DNA of 64,000 bases, from positions 529,067 through 593,066 of the forward strand of contig JADGAX010000002.1 in NCBI GenBank assembly GCA_015231795.1, read 5' to 3'. A model generated the notes under the pieces. It was not told the DNA's origin and did not search any database. It saw only the letters and a list, made by a program, of their open reading frames with translations. The position numbers and the translations under genes were made by a program. Shown here piece after piece: positions 44,714 to 54,414 of the stretch. Origin of the DNA: Alphaproteobacteria bacterium. Lineage in GTDB: Bacteria > Pseudomonadota > Alphaproteobacteria > Rhodospirillales > WMHbin7. How positions within the stretch are numbered: position 1 is the stretch's first letter; every line of letters begins with the position of its first letter.

Positions 44714-46888
44714 ATGACCCATCGTCCCAAACATCCAGCACCCTTTCCCACCAAGCAACAGTTGCTTGAGTTCATCCGCGAGACTCCCGGCGAGGTGGGC
44801 AAGCGCGAGATCGCGCGCGCCTTTCGCATTGGTCCCGCCGACAAACAGGCCCTGAAAGCCTTGATGCGCGAGATGGTTGATGACGGCGTGCTGGAGCGAG
44901 GCAGGAAGCGGCGCGTGGCGCGTCCCGGAGCGCTGTCCGACACCGCCATCGTCGAGGTGACCGGCACCGACACCGACGGCGAGCTGATCGCCAAGCCCAT
45001 CGCCTGGGAACAGGAGGGCAGGCCGCCCCGCATTTTGCTGGCTCCTGAACGGCGCGGCCAAGGCGGGGCCATCGGGGTTGGCGACCGCGTGCTGGCCAAG
45101 CTGCGCCGCATCAACGACCATCTTTACGAAGCCAGGCCAATCCGTCGTCTGGCCGCCGAACCGTCGCGCGTGCTGGGCGTTTTCGAGCCGGGCGTCGGCG
45201 GCGACGGTCGCTTGCTGTCGGTCGAGAAGCGCGACCGCGCCGAATACATGATCGGGCGCGAAGATGCCGTGGGCTTGCAAAAGGGCGAACTGGTGCTTGC
45301 CGAACTGTTGCCGGGTCGCCATTACGGCATGCGCCTCGTCAAGCCGGTGGAACGGTTGGGCGATATGAAGCAGCCTCGGGCGGTCAGCCTGATAGCCATC
45401 CATGCCAGGGGCATTCCGGCGGTCTTTCCCGAATCCACGCTAAAGCAGGCTGAGGATTGCAAGGCGACGCCGCTGGGCGAGCGCGAAGACTTGCGCCAAA
45501 TTCCGCTGGTCACCATCGATGGGGAAGACGCCCGCGATTTCGACGATGCGGTGTTCGCCGAACCCGACACAGATCCGAAGAATCCCGGCGGCTGGCGGCT
45601 GCTGGTCGCCATCGCCGACGTGGCTTGGTATGTGCGCACGGGCGATGCGCTGGACAGCGAGGCGCGCAAGCGCGGCAATTCGGTCTATTTTCCTGATCGC
45701 GTGGTGCCGATGTTGCCAGAAGCCCTGTCCAACGGCTGGTGTTCGCTGAAGCCAGACGAGGATCGCGGCACGATGGCGGTGCGTATCACCATCGACGCCG
45801 ACGGCAATATCTTGCGCCATGCCTTCACGCGCGGCCTGATGCGCTCGGCGGCGCGCCTGACCTACGAACAGGTCGAGGCGGCGCATAAAGGAAATCCTGG
45901 CGATGCCATCAAGCCCTTGATGGCGCGCTCGATCGAACCCTTGTTCGCCGCCTTCGCCTGTTTGATGAAGGCCAGGGAGCGGCGCGGCGTCCTCGATCTC
46001 AACGTCACCGAGCGCAAAGTGTTGCTGGATCAAGAGGGTCAGGTGACGGGCATCGTGCCGCGTCAGCAATTGGACAGTCATCGCCTGATCGAGGAATTCA
46101 TGATCGCCGCCAACGTCGCGGCGGCGGAAACGCTGGAAAAAATGCATCTGCCCTGCATGTACCGGGTGCATGCCGAACCGGCCCAGGACAAGCTGGAATC
46201 CTTGCGCGAATTTCTGTCCTCCATGAGCCTGAACCTAGCCAAGGGCCAGCATCTGACGCCCGCCCACTTCAACCAGATTTTGGCCAAGGTGAAGGGCACG
46301 CCCAACGAGGAGCTGGTCAATCAGGTGGTGTTGCGCAGCCAGGCGCAGGCCATCTACGCGCCCGAGAATGTCGGTCATTTCGGACTTAATCTCAGGCGCT
46401 ACGCGCATTTCACCTCGCCCATTCGCCGCTATGCCGATCTGCTGGTGCACCGCGCCCTCATCAAGGGGCTGAAGGCGGGTGGCGGGGCTTTGCAGCCCGA
46501 CGAGATGGAAAACTTCGCGGCGACGGCCGAACATATTTCGGGAACCGAGCGGCGCGCCGCTGCCGCCGAGCGCGACGCCATCGACCGCTATACCGCGTTG
46601 TTCCTGTCCGACCGCGTCGGCGCTCTGTTCGAAGGGCGCATCGGCGGTGTTACGCGCTTCGGCCTGTTCGTGACATTGGCCGATACCGGGGCGGATGGGC
46701 TGGTCATGGCCTCCAGCCTACCCGGCGACTATTACGTTCATGACGAGCGCAGCCATTCCCTGATCGGCAGGCGGACCCGCAAAACCTATCGCTTGGGCGA
46801 TCCGGTCACCGTGCGTCTGATGGAGGCGGTTCCAGTGACCGGCGGCCTGCGTTTCGAGATCGTCAAACATTCAGGGCCAAAACGTTGA
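44714..46888 (+). CDS. rnr: Ribonuclease R
   Basis: RNase R is a processive 3'-5' exoribonuclease for structured RNA and quality control. The 724-residue protein has an N-terminal helix-turn-helix part (TKQQLLEFIRETPGEVGKRE), cold-shock domains, and the RNB core with TIDGEDARDFDDAVFA (metal Asp cluster, about 270-285). HYAHFTSPIRRYADLLVHR-like RRYAHFTSPIRRYADLLVHR and a C-terminal S1 domain (RVGALFEGRIGGVTRFGLFV) follow. The start is an ATG at 44714. Confidence 0.96.
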   Translation: MTHRPKHPAPFPTKQQLLEFIRETPGEVGKREIARAFRIGPADKQALKALMREMVDDGVLERGRKRRVARPGALSDTAIVEVTGTDTDGELIAKPIAWEQEGRPPRILLAPERRGQGGAIGVGDRVLAKLRRINDHLYEARPIRRLAAEPSRVLGVFEPGVGGDGRLLSVEKRDRAEYMIGREDAVGLQKGELVLAELLPGRHYGMRLVKPVERLGDMKQPRAVSLIAIHARGIPAVFPESTLKQAEDCKATPLGEREDLRQIPLVTIDGEDARDFDDAVFAEPDTDPKNPGGWRLLVAIADVAWYVRTGDALDSEARKRGNSVYFPDRVVPMLPEALSNGWCSLKPDEDRGTMAVRITIDADGNILRHAFTRGLMRSAARLTYEQVEAAHKGNPGDAIKPLMARSIEPLFAAFACLMKARERRGVLDLNVTERKVLLDQEGQVTGIVPRQQLDSHRLIEEFMIAANVAAAETLEKMHLPCMYRVHAEPAQDKLESLREFLSSMSLNLAKGQHLTPAHFNQILAKVKGTPNEELVNQVVLRSQAQAIYAPENVGHFGLNLRRYAHFTSPIRRYADLLVHRALIKGLKAGGGALQPDEMENFAATAEHISGTERRAAAAERDAIDRYTALFLSDRVGALFEGRIGGVTRFGLFVTLADTGADGLVMASSLPGDYYVHDERSHSLIGRRTRKTYRLGDPVTVRLMEAVPVTGGLRFEIVKHSGPKR

Positions 46889-46938
46889 CCGAAGGCTTGG
46901 CGAAAGCTATTGTCCGCCATTCCACTTCACGGTTCCCC

Positions 46939-47646
46939 ATGCGCCTTCTTCTTCTGATCTGCCTGACCATCGGCATTTTGAACGGTTTCTCCGCGGCGGC
47001 GGCGACGGTGGCTCCTCCGTCCGGTCCAAAGTCGGCACAAAGCTGGTATGGCCGCGCCGCCAAGGCGGGCGACGCGCTGGGACAGTATCTGCAAGCCTAT
47101 CGGCTGGAGCATGGGGTGGGGGTCAAGGCCGACAGCGCCGAGGCCGCCGAATGGTATCGCCGGGCGGCGCAGCAGGGCCTGATCGAAGCTCAGTTCAAGA
47201 TCGGCGTGATGCGGGCCAAGGGGCGCGGCGTGTCGCGCGATTATGCGGCCGCTAGGCGCTGGTTTCGCCTGTGCGCTACAGAAGGGCTGATTGAGGCGCA
47301 ATATAATTTGGGCCTGATGACCGACCAGGGATTGGGCGAACCCAGAAACGCTGCCGAAGCGGCGGAATGGTACCGAGCCGCCGCCGAAGCGGGCTTGGCG
47401 GCGGCGCAACGCCGCCTGGGCCGCCTGTACCACTTGGGCGACGGCGTGCATCGGGACTGGGCGCAGGCCTTCTTCTGGTATGAGATGGCGGCGCGCCAGG
47501 GCGACCGCGAGGCCAAGTCGGCCAAGGAAAGTCTGGCGGGCGACATGAGCAAGCGCGACCTTGAGGCGGCGAACGAACAGATCGCCAACCGTTTAAGGGA
47601 ATCGCGCGTTCCCGCCTTTCCCCCGCCTCCGAAGGATTACCAATAA
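46939..47646 (+). CDS. Secreted Sel1-repeat protein
   Basis: From the ATG at 46939 the protein has 235 residues and a signal peptide (MRLLLLICLTIGILNGFSAAAA). I prefer this start over a TTG at 46885 that overlaps rnr, because it begins at the signal. Four Sel1-like repeats follow (about 45-200), each with the AEWYRRAAQQGLIEAQFKIG pattern. Sel1 repeats bind other proteins, so an adapter role in the periplasm is likely. It is convergent with the histidine kinase. Confidence 0.82.
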   Translation: MRLLLLICLTIGILNGFSAAAATVAPPSGPKSAQSWYGRAAKAGDALGQYLQAYRLEHGVGVKADSAEAAEWYRRAAQQGLIEAQFKIGVMRAKGRGVSRDYAAARRWFRLCATEGLIEAQYNLGLMTDQGLGEPRNAAEAAEWYRAAAEAGLAAAQRRLGRLYHLGDGVHRDWAQAFFWYEMAARQGDREAKSAKESLAGDMSKRDLEAANEQIANRLRESRVPAFPPPPKDYQ

Positions 47647-47651
47647 CGCGA

Positions 47652-49568
47652 TCACCCTTCGGCGAGAAGCCTGGCCAGGGTTTCTGCCAGCAGGGCCGGG
47701 TCGAGCGGCTTGGCAAGCTGCGCGTCGGCCAATCCCGCCTCGAGGGGCGGAAAAGGATAGCCCGACATCAACACGGCCTTAAGGCTGGGCCACGCGGTTT
47801 TCAGCTCCTGGATCACTTCAGGCCCGCTCATGTCGCCCATCACCACGTCGCACAGGATCAGCGCCACCGGCTGTTCCGCCGCCATGCGCAAGGCGTCCTT
47901 GCCGCAAGTCGCCGCCACGGTGCGATAGCCCAGATCGAACAACAGATGCTTCAGGTAATCCAGCACCGCCGGATCGTCTTCGGCGATCAGGATCGTTTCT
48001 TCGCGGGGCTGCGATTGAAACTCGTTTCGTTCGTTGACGCGCGCGCGTAGCGGCTTGGCGGTGATGGGCAGCAAGATCTTGAAAGTGGACCCCATCCCCA
48101 GTTCGCTTTCAAGCAGCACGGTGCCGCCAGCACTGGTCGCCATGCCATAAACCATGGCTAGGCCCAGGCCGGTTCCTTCGCCTGCCTTCTTGGTGGTGAA
48201 GAAAGGTTCGAAAATGCGCTTCTTCAACTCCTCGTCGATGCCGGTGCCGGTGTCGGTCACGCGGGTCACGACATAGTCGCCGGGCGCAATGGACAGCATC
48301 TCGGCCTCGGTCGAGCTTAGGCTGGCTCGTTCGGTGGCGATGGAAATCGAGCCGCCCTTGGGCATGGCGTCTCTGGCGTTGATGACCAGATTCACCACGG
48401 CCTGCGCCATCTGGCTGGGATTGACGACGGAATACAAGCCGTCGTCGTGCGGCGCGATGTTCAGGCTGACCTTCTCGCCCAACAGGGGGCGCAGGAAGGA
48501 TTCCAAATCCCAGACCGCTTGGCCGACATCGACGACCTTGGCCTCGGTCGGTTGGTTGCGGCTGAAAGACAGAAGCTGTCCGGTCAGGTCGGTCGCCCGC
48601 TCGGAGGCTTTGGCGATTTCGGTGAAGCACAATTCCGCCCGGGCGGCGTTGGACGGATCGCGCAGGCCCATTTCAGAAAAACCGCCCACCGCCGTCAGCA
48701 CATTGTTGAATTCGTGCGCCAAGCCGCTGGCCAACTGGCCCAGGGCTTCCATCTTGTGCGATTGGCGCAGCCGCTCTTCTTGCTGCTTGATTTCCGAAAT
48801 GTCGGTCAGCAGCTTGACCACGCCGCCCGACGGGGTGGCGCGCTCGCTGATGACGTACCAGCGTTCGCCCGAAAGCCTGCAAACCACGGGATCGGTATGG
48901 CCCAAATGGCGGGCGATGCGCTCGCGCACCCATTCGTCCATTTGCTCGCTGTCATCGACGAATTGGCCGCGCGTGGCCGCCTTCCTTAGAATGTCGATGA
49001 AATTGGCGCCCGGCGTCAGAAGGTCGGCGATCAGGGGATAGGCCCCCCGATAGGTTTCGTTGCACATCACCAGCCGCATGTCGGCATCGAACAGCACGAA
49101 GCCTTCCGAAATGCTGTCGATGGCTTCGCGGCTTAAGCGCTCCAACCGTTCCATGGCGTCGCGGGCGTCGATCTCGGCCTGATGGCTTTCTCTTAACTGG
49201 CGTTCCTGGTCGGCCAGGCGGGCCGATGCGTGATTGATCGCGGTTTGCAGGCGCAGGATCTCGACGGGCGCGTCCGGTTCGTAATTAAGGAACTGGCCTC
49301 GTCTTTCCGCCAGTTCCTCGGCAAAGCGCGTGGCAGCGGAAAGGGCCTGCAGGGGGCGGCGCAAGACCAGCGCCACCACGCCCATCATGGTCAGAATGCC
49401 GATCAGAATCAGCCCAAGCTCGATGGCCCAATGCTGGGGGCCGCTGTCTTGATGACCGAGCACCTCATGGGCGAAAATGAGCGACGCCAGGATGGTGAAA
49501 CCGCCCCCGATCGCAAAAACCAACCGGTAGCCGAGACGTTTCGGCAGGTAAGAGGTCAAACTCGGCAT
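47652..49568 (-). CDS. Hybrid sensor histidine kinase with receiver domain
   Basis: The 638-residue protein has two membrane helices (about 14-34 and 50-69), a linker, a PAS domain (about 145-260), and a HisKA domain with phospho-accepting His285 in GLAHEFNNVLTA. An HATPase (NARDAMPKGG, DTGTGIDEELKKRIFEPFFTTK, GTGLGLAMVYG) follows, then a C-terminal receiver (about 521-638) with Asp574 in LCDVVMGDMSG. Both relay parts are complete. The short loop between the helices suggests little periplasmic sensing, so the PAS domain probably holds the signal input. It is divergent from a PAS-GGDEF-EAL gene, which may be a related output. Confidence 0.92.
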   Translation of the reverse strand: MPSLTSYLPKRLGYRLVFAIGGGFTILASLIFAHEVLGHQDSGPQHWAIELGLILIGILTMMGVVALVLRRPLQALSAATRFAEELAERRGQFLNYEPDAPVEILRLQTAINHASARLADQERQLRESHQAEIDARDAMERLERLSREAIDSISEGFVLFDADMRLVMCNETYRGAYPLIADLLTPGANFIDILRKAATRGQFVDDSEQMDEWVRERIARHLGHTDPVVCRLSGERWYVISERATPSGGVVKLLTDISEIKQQEERLRQSHKMEALGQLASGLAHEFNNVLTAVGGFSEMGLRDPSNAARAELCFTEIAKASERATDLTGQLLSFSRNQPTEAKVVDVGQAVWDLESFLRPLLGEKVSLNIAPHDDGLYSVVNPSQMAQAVVNLVINARDAMPKGGSISIATERASLSSTEAEMLSIAPGDYVVTRVTDTGTGIDEELKKRIFEPFFTTKKAGEGTGLGLAMVYGMATSAGGTVLLESELGMGSTFKILLPITAKPLRARVNERNEFQSQPREETILIAEDDPAVLDYLKHLLFDLGYRTVAATCGKDALRMAAEQPVALILCDVVMGDMSGPEVIQELKTAWPSLKAVLMSGYPFPPLEAGLADAQLAKPLDPALLAETLARLLAEG

Positions 49569-49677
49569 GAAGGGATCTTTCCAGGTTGGGGCGAAACGGA
49601 GCGCGGGCCATGATTGCCTGTTGCCCGACTGGGATCAAGGGTGGAGACAGGAACGCAATTGCGCTATAACCAGCCAT

Positions 49678-51345
49678 ATGGGGACGCATAATCTGCCAGA
49701 TTCCTTGCTCGATCTTTTGTCGGACGCCGTCATTGTGGCCGATGCGGATTTGCGCATCCAAAAGGTGAACCGCGCCTTCGAGAAAGCAACCGGGTTGACC
49801 CTGGGTTTGGTGGCCGGGCGCGATCTGAACGGCTTGTGGACCGAACCCCTGGCCATCATCGACAGCGTGCTGAGCAGCGGACATCCGCAAAGCGGCGAGG
49901 CCAGGCTGGAAAAGCCGGGCGGCGAGATCAAGCATTTCTCTGTCAATCTGACGCCGCAGGACGGCGAGGGAACGGGCAGGCCCGGCCTGCTGGCGGTTTT
50001 GCATGATTTGGAACAGTCCGGGGCGACCCAATCCAAGGTTGGCGTCGATGCGCTGACCGGCCTGCCCAACCGCTACCTGTTCCACGACCGGGCCGAGCAA
50101 AGCCTTCTGAACGCCAAGCGCGCCGCCAAATCGATCGCCATGTTGATGATCGGGCTGGACCGATTTTCCGTGCTGAACGACGCCTTCGGCCATAGCGGCG
50201 GCGATGAATTGCTGAAGGAAGTGGCCGAACGTTTGAAGAAATGCGTGCGCGGCTCGGATACGGCGGCGCGCCTCAGCTCGGACATGTTCGGCCTTGTCTT
50301 GCCGATTGCCGCCGTCGACGACAGCGTGATCGTCGCCGAGAAGGTGCTGAAATCGATGCGCGAGCCGTTCCGCGTCGATGGGCGCGACGTGGTGCTGTCG
50401 GCCAGCATCGGCATCAGCATCTATCCTACCGACGCCGACACCGCCGATCATTTGCAAAAGAACGCCGACAGCGCCATGCATCACGCCAAGTCGATGGGGC
50501 GCGACCAGTATCAGTTCTATGCCGGCGAGATGAACGAAAAGGCCAGGAAGCGGCTTGATCTGGAACATCGGTTGCGCCGGGCCTTGTCGGCGGGCGAATT
50601 CGTTCTTTTTTATCAGCCGAAAATTCGCGTCGAGGCCGATACGCTGACCGGCATGGAAGCCTTGATCCGCTGGATCGAGCCGGATCGGGGCATGGTGTCG
50701 CCCGCCGATTTCATTCCGGTCGCCGAGGAATCGGGGCTGATCGGCCCTATCGGCCATTGGGTGCTGCGCGAAGCCTGCCGCCAGAACAAGCTCTGGCAGG
50801 ATATGGGGCTGAAGCCCCTGCGGGTGTCGGTCAACGTCTCGGCACACCAGTTTCGCGACCGCAATCTGATCGACAAGGTGCAAGAGGTGCTGGTTGAAAC
50901 CGGCCTCGATCCCAAATGGCTGGAGCTTGAGCTGACGGAAAGCATGCTGGTGGGCGACATCGAGCAGGTGATCGGCAAAATGAAGACGCTGAGGGATTTG
51001 GGCATCCATCTCTCGATCGACGATTTCGGCACCGGCTATTCAAGCCTTAGCTATCTGGCCCGCTTTCCCATCACCACCTTGAAGATCGACCGGGCTTTCG
51101 TGAAGGATGTGGAAACCAATCCCTTCACCGCCGAAATCGCCAGGGCCATCATCGGCCTGTCGCGCGGCCTCAATCTTGAAGTGGTGGCCGAGGGCGCCGA
51201 GCTGGCCGAACAGGTCGATTTCCTGCGCGAGAATGGTTGTGACATGGTGCAGGGCTTCTATTTCAGCAAGCCCTTGCCGGTGCCCGAATTCGAGGCCCGC
51301 CTGATTGCGGCCACCGAAAGAGAAAAGGCGTCGGCTAGCGCCTGA
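49678..51345 (+). CDS. PAS-GGDEF-EAL protein, likely cyclic-di-GMP phosphodiesterase
   Basis: The 555-residue protein (ATG at 49678) has a PAS domain (about 5-110), a GGDEF domain (about 125-285) whose active loop reads GGDEL, and an EAL domain (about 300-545). The last contains GMEALIRWIEPDRG, NVSAHQF, LELELTES, SIDDFGTGYSSLSYLARFP, LKIDRAFV and VQGFYFSKP. The EAL ligands appear complete, while the GGDEF loop is altered, so net phosphodiesterase activity is likely. A longer start at 49567 would overlap the divergent kinase start and leave no promoter space. The 3' end overlaps the next gene by 11 bases. Confidence 0.9.
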   Translation: MGTHNLPDSLLDLLSDAVIVADADLRIQKVNRAFEKATGLTLGLVAGRDLNGLWTEPLAIIDSVLSSGHPQSGEARLEKPGGEIKHFSVNLTPQDGEGTGRPGLLAVLHDLEQSGATQSKVGVDALTGLPNRYLFHDRAEQSLLNAKRAAKSIAMLMIGLDRFSVLNDAFGHSGGDELLKEVAERLKKCVRGSDTAARLSSDMFGLVLPIAAVDDSVIVAEKVLKSMREPFRVDGRDVVLSASIGISIYPTDADTADHLQKNADSAMHHAKSMGRDQYQFYAGEMNEKARKRLDLEHRLRRALSAGEFVLFYQPKIRVEADTLTGMEALIRWIEPDRGMVSPADFIPVAEESGLIGPIGHWVLREACRQNKLWQDMGLKPLRVSVNVSAHQFRDRNLIDKVQEVLVETGLDPKWLELELTESMLVGDIEQVIGKMKTLRDLGIHLSIDDFGTGYSSLSYLARFPITTLKIDRAFVKDVETNPFTAEIARAIIGLSRGLNLEVVAEGAELAEQVDFLRENGCDMVQGFYFSKPLPVPEFEARLIAATEREKASASA

Positions 51346-52123
51346 CGGCCAGCAAGGCCTTGGCCATTCGCTCAAGGATCGAGATCACGTTCTGCGCCTT
51401 TTCTTCCGCGAAGTCGTGGGGTTGGGCCTCGTCCATATAAGCATCCTGGACGATTTCGATCTGAAGCGCATGCACGCCTTGCTCCGGTCGTCCGTAATGG
51501 CGGGTGATATGGCCGCCGGTGAAGCGCCCGTCGCGTACGCTTGAATATTGGCCTTGCCCTTCCAGCACGCGCCAAGCGGCGTCGCAGAAGTCTGGGCCAG
51601 CGCTTTTACCCTCGGACGATCCCAGATTGAGATCGGGCAGGCGGCCTTCGAAGAATCGCGGCACGCTGTGCGGGATCGAATGGCCGTCCAGCAAGACGCA
51701 ATGGCCGAAGCGCTTGACGATGGCGTCTATATCCGCGCTAAGCCTCTCGTGATAGGGCTTCCAGAAGGTCTCGATGCGCTGTGCCACCTCTGCATTGTCG
51801 GGCGCTTGCCCGTCTCGATAGATGGGCTGCCAGTCGAAGCGGGTCAGGGGAACCAGCTCCGTGTTGTCGCTGCCGGGATAGAGCAGCCGACCCTCGGGGT
51901 CGCGGTTCAGATCGATCACGTAACGCGAATGGGTGGCGGCCAGGAACCCCGCCCCGATTCGCTCGGCAAATGCGAAAAGCCGGTCGACATGCCAATCGGT
52001 ATCGGGAAGCGCCAGGGCTTCGGGCGTCAGCCGGGCGGCCATGTCGGGCGGAAGATAAGTTCCGGCATGCGGAACGTCGATCAAAAGGGGGCTTCCAGCT
52101 TCGATCCGTCGCCAGAGTTCCAT
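51335..52123 (-). CDS. N-formylglutamate amidohydrolase
   Basis: The 262-residue protein belongs to the N-formylglutamate amidohydrolase family: LLIDVPHAGTYLPPDM, DTDWHVDRLFAFAE, THSRYVIDLNRDPEGRLLYPG, LLDGHSIPHSVPRFFEG, and GGHITRHYGRP near the C-terminus. It matches HutG-type enzymes better than the paralogue at 17687. It reads toward argF's 5' side in the same direction as argF-argD (11-base gap), so it may be co-transcribed with arginine genes. The 3' end overlaps the EAL gene by 11 bases. Confidence 0.9.
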   Translation of the reverse strand: MELWRRIEAGSPLLIDVPHAGTYLPPDMAARLTPEALALPDTDWHVDRLFAFAERIGAGFLAATHSRYVIDLNRDPEGRLLYPGSDNTELVPLTRFDWQPIYRDGQAPDNAEVAQRIETFWKPYHERLSADIDAIVKRFGHCVLLDGHSIPHSVPRFFEGRLPDLNLGSSEGKSAGPDFCDAAWRVLEGQGQYSSVRDGRFTGGHITRHYGRPEQGVHALQIEIVQDAYMDEAQPHDFAEEKAQNVISILERMAKALLAVRR

Positions 52124-52133
52124 CGATCGTCCT

Positions 52134-53039
52134 CTAAGCGCCTTCCAGGCACCACATCAGGATGCCCTTCTGGGCATGCAGGCGGTTTTCCGCCTCGTCC
52201 CAAACCACCGACCAAGGTCCGTCGATCACGCCGTCGGTGACCTCCTCGCCCCGGTGGGCGGGCAGGCAGTGCAAGAACAAGGCGTCGGGTTTGGCGTGCG
52301 CCATCAGGCTTTCGGTTACGGCGTAGGGTTCAAGAAACTGCTGGCGATTTTCGGATTCGAAACCCATGGAAACCCAGGCGTCTGTGATGACGGCGTCGGC
52401 GCCCTTGACCGCGGCGGCGGGGTCCTCGGTCAACACGATCTTGGCGCCCTTGGCGCGGGCCCAGGCCATGATGTCAGCGTCGGGCGGCAGATTGGCCGGG
52501 CAGGCCAGACGCATTTCGAATCCGAACAAGGCGGCGGCTTGAATCCAGGTGTTGGCGACATTGTTGCCGTCGCCGCTCCAGGCCACCACCTTGCCGCCGA
52601 TGGGACCGCGATGTTCCTCCACCGTCATGATGTCGGCCATGATCTGGCAGGGATGCGTGGTGTCGGTCAGGCCGTTGATGACGGGCACGCTGGCATAGGC
52701 CGCCAACTCGTCCAGCTTGGCCGGGTCGTTGGTGCGGATCATGATGGCGTCGACATAGCGAGACAGCACGCGGGCCGTGTCGGCCACCGTCTCGCCGCGC
52801 CCCAACTGGGTGTCGTGCTGGCCCAGCACCACAACATCGCCGCCCAACTGCTTCATGCCGGCTTCGAAGGAAACGCGCGTGCGGGTCGACGGCTTTTCGA
52901 AGATCATGGCCAGGATGCGTCCGCGCAACGGCTGCGGATCGGCGGCGCGCTTGCCTTTGAAGTCCAGTCCGCGCTTTAGCATATGGCGCAGCGTGATCTC
53001 GTCGAAACGGTCGAGATTGAGAAAATGACGCGTCATCAA
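52134..53039 (-). CDS. argF: Ornithine carbamoyltransferase
   Basis: Makes citrulline from ornithine and carbamoyl phosphate. The 301-residue protein has the carbamoyl phosphate loop KPSTRTRVSFEAGMKQLGG, the ILSRY-like VLSRYVDAIMIRT, DTTHPCQIMADI, and HCLPAHRGEEVTDGVIDG. The length is typical. Its start overlaps the argD stop by ATGA, so both are translated together. Confidence 0.96.
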   Translation of the reverse strand: MMTRHFLNLDRFDEITLRHMLKRGLDFKGKRAADPQPLRGRILAMIFEKPSTRTRVSFEAGMKQLGGDVVVLGQHDTQLGRGETVADTARVLSRYVDAIMIRTNDPAKLDELAAYASVPVINGLTDTTHPCQIMADIMTVEEHRGPIGGKVVAWSGDGNNVANTWIQAAALFGFEMRLACPANLPPDADIMAWARAKGAKIVLTEDPAAAVKGADAVITDAWVSMGFESENRQQFLEPYAVTESLMAHAKPDALFLHCLPAHRGEEVTDGVIDGPWSVVWDEAENRLHAQKGILMWCLEGA

Positions 53040-54217
53040 GCCCCCCGGCTTTCCAAGGCGGCTAAAGCCGCTTCAAGTTTGGCGCAGCCTTCCAAGATTT
53101 CCTCGTCCGTGACGATCAAGGGCGGAAGGATGCGCAAGACATTGTCGCCCGCCAGAACGGTCAGCAGTCCCTGGGCGTAGCAGGCTTCGGCGATGTCGCC
53201 GTTGGGACGTTTGCAGACCAAGCCCTGCATCAATCCCAGTCCCCTTGCCGACAGCAGCAAGGAGGGATGGCGCTCGACCAGCAGGCAAAGACGATCATGC
53301 AGCAGGGCGCCCTTGCGGGCGACTTCCTGCAAGAAGCCGGGTTCCTGCATGACGTCCAGCACCGTCTCGGCCACCGCCATCGCCAAAGGATTGCCGCCGA
53401 AAGTGCTGCCATGCGTGCCTGCCGTCATACCCTGCGCGGCGCGCTCGCTGGCCAGACAGGCGCCGATGGGAAAGCCGCCGCCCAGTCCCTTGGCCAGCGC
53501 CATAATGTCGGGGGCCACGCCCGCCTGCTGATAGGCGAACAGGCTGCCGGTGCGGCCCATGCCGCACTGAACCTCGTCGAAAACCAGCAGCAGGCCGAAC
53601 TCGTCGGCGGCCAGGCGCAGTTTTTTCAGATAGTCGGTCTCGGCCGGGCGGATGCCGCCTTCGCCTTGCACGGGTTCAACGATAATGGCCGCCGTTTGCC
53701 CGGTGATGGCGGCGCGCAACGCATTCATGTTGCCGAAGGGAACCTGATCGAAGCCGTCGACGACGGGATCGAAACCCTTCAAATGCTTTTCCTGGCCGCC
53801 CGCCGCGATGGTGGCCAGGGTGCGGCCATGAAAGGCGCCCTCGACCGTGATGCAGCGATAGCGCTCCGGCGTGCCGGTGGTGTCATGATATTTGCGCACC
53901 ATCTTGATGGCGCATTCCATCGCCTCGGCGCCCGAATTACAAAAGAAGGCGGTATCGGCAAAGCTGGCCTCGACCAAGCGCGCCGCCACCCTTTCCTGGC
54001 CCGGCACGCGATACAGATTCGAACAATGCCAGAGTTTCTGCGCCTGGGCGGTCAGGGCCGCCACCAGCCTGGGGTGCGCATGGCCAAGCGCGTTGACCGC
54101 GACGCCCGCTCCGAAATCCAAAAAGCGCCTGCCATCGACGCTTTCCAGCCAGCAGCCTGCGCCCCGCTCGAAGGCAAGGTCGGCTCTGGCATAAGTCGGC
54201 ATTACGGCGCTGATCAT
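53036..54217 (-). CDS. argD: Acetylornithine aminotransferase
   Basis: A PLP enzyme making N-acetylornithine in arginine synthesis. The 393-residue protein shows MPTYARADLAFERGAGCWL, FCNSGAEAMECAIKMVRKYH, AFHGRTLATIAAGGQEKHL, FDEVQCGMGRTGSLFAYQ, and the PLP Lys in ALAKGLGGGFPIGA. The class also accepts succinyl-diaminopimelate in many species. It is the first gene of a minus-strand argD-argF group, which HutG-like 51335 may join. Start ATG at 54217. Confidence 0.95.
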   Translation of the reverse strand: MISAVMPTYARADLAFERGAGCWLESVDGRRFLDFGAGVAVNALGHAHPRLVAALTAQAQKLWHCSNLYRVPGQERVAARLVEASFADTAFFCNSGAEAMECAIKMVRKYHDTTGTPERYRCITVEGAFHGRTLATIAAGGQEKHLKGFDPVVDGFDQVPFGNMNALRAAITGQTAAIIVEPVQGEGGIRPAETDYLKKLRLAADEFGLLLVFDEVQCGMGRTGSLFAYQQAGVAPDIMALAKGLGGGFPIGACLASERAAQGMTAGTHGSTFGGNPLAMAVAETVLDVMQEPGFLQEVARKGALLHDRLCLLVERHPSLLLSARGLGLMQGLVCKRPNGDIAEACYAQGLLTVLAGDNVLRILPPLIVTDEEILEGCAKLEAALAALESRGA

Positions 54218-54335
54218 TGCTCTCCTCTAGGGGAAAACCCCCAGTGTTCCAAGGAAAGCGGCAGACTATGGGCGTTCGTCCGATTTCTGTCAACGAGCAG
54301 GCAAGGCAGGCCTGGCGCTTGTGGAAAACTCTTGT

Positions 54336-54365
54336 TTGACTCCGACCCGATTGCCCCACTATGTT
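54336..54365 (+). promoter_or_regulatory. Sigma-70-type promoter for gcrA
   Basis: TTGACT (54336-54341) and TATGTT (54360-54365) are separated by 18 bases, 50 bases before the gcrA ATG at 54415. The region is otherwise the divergent gap with argD. Confidence 0.5.
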
Positions 54366-54414
54366 GTGGTCGGATTGGGGTGGAAACCACAAGATACAGG
54401 GGCAAGGAGGGGTT

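Noticed and set aside
49465..51009. Open frame of 514 codons antisense to the PAS-GGDEF-EAL gene
   Set aside because: The GGDEF and EAL motifs on the plus strand are unambiguous, and the antisense frame also crosses the kinase promoter.
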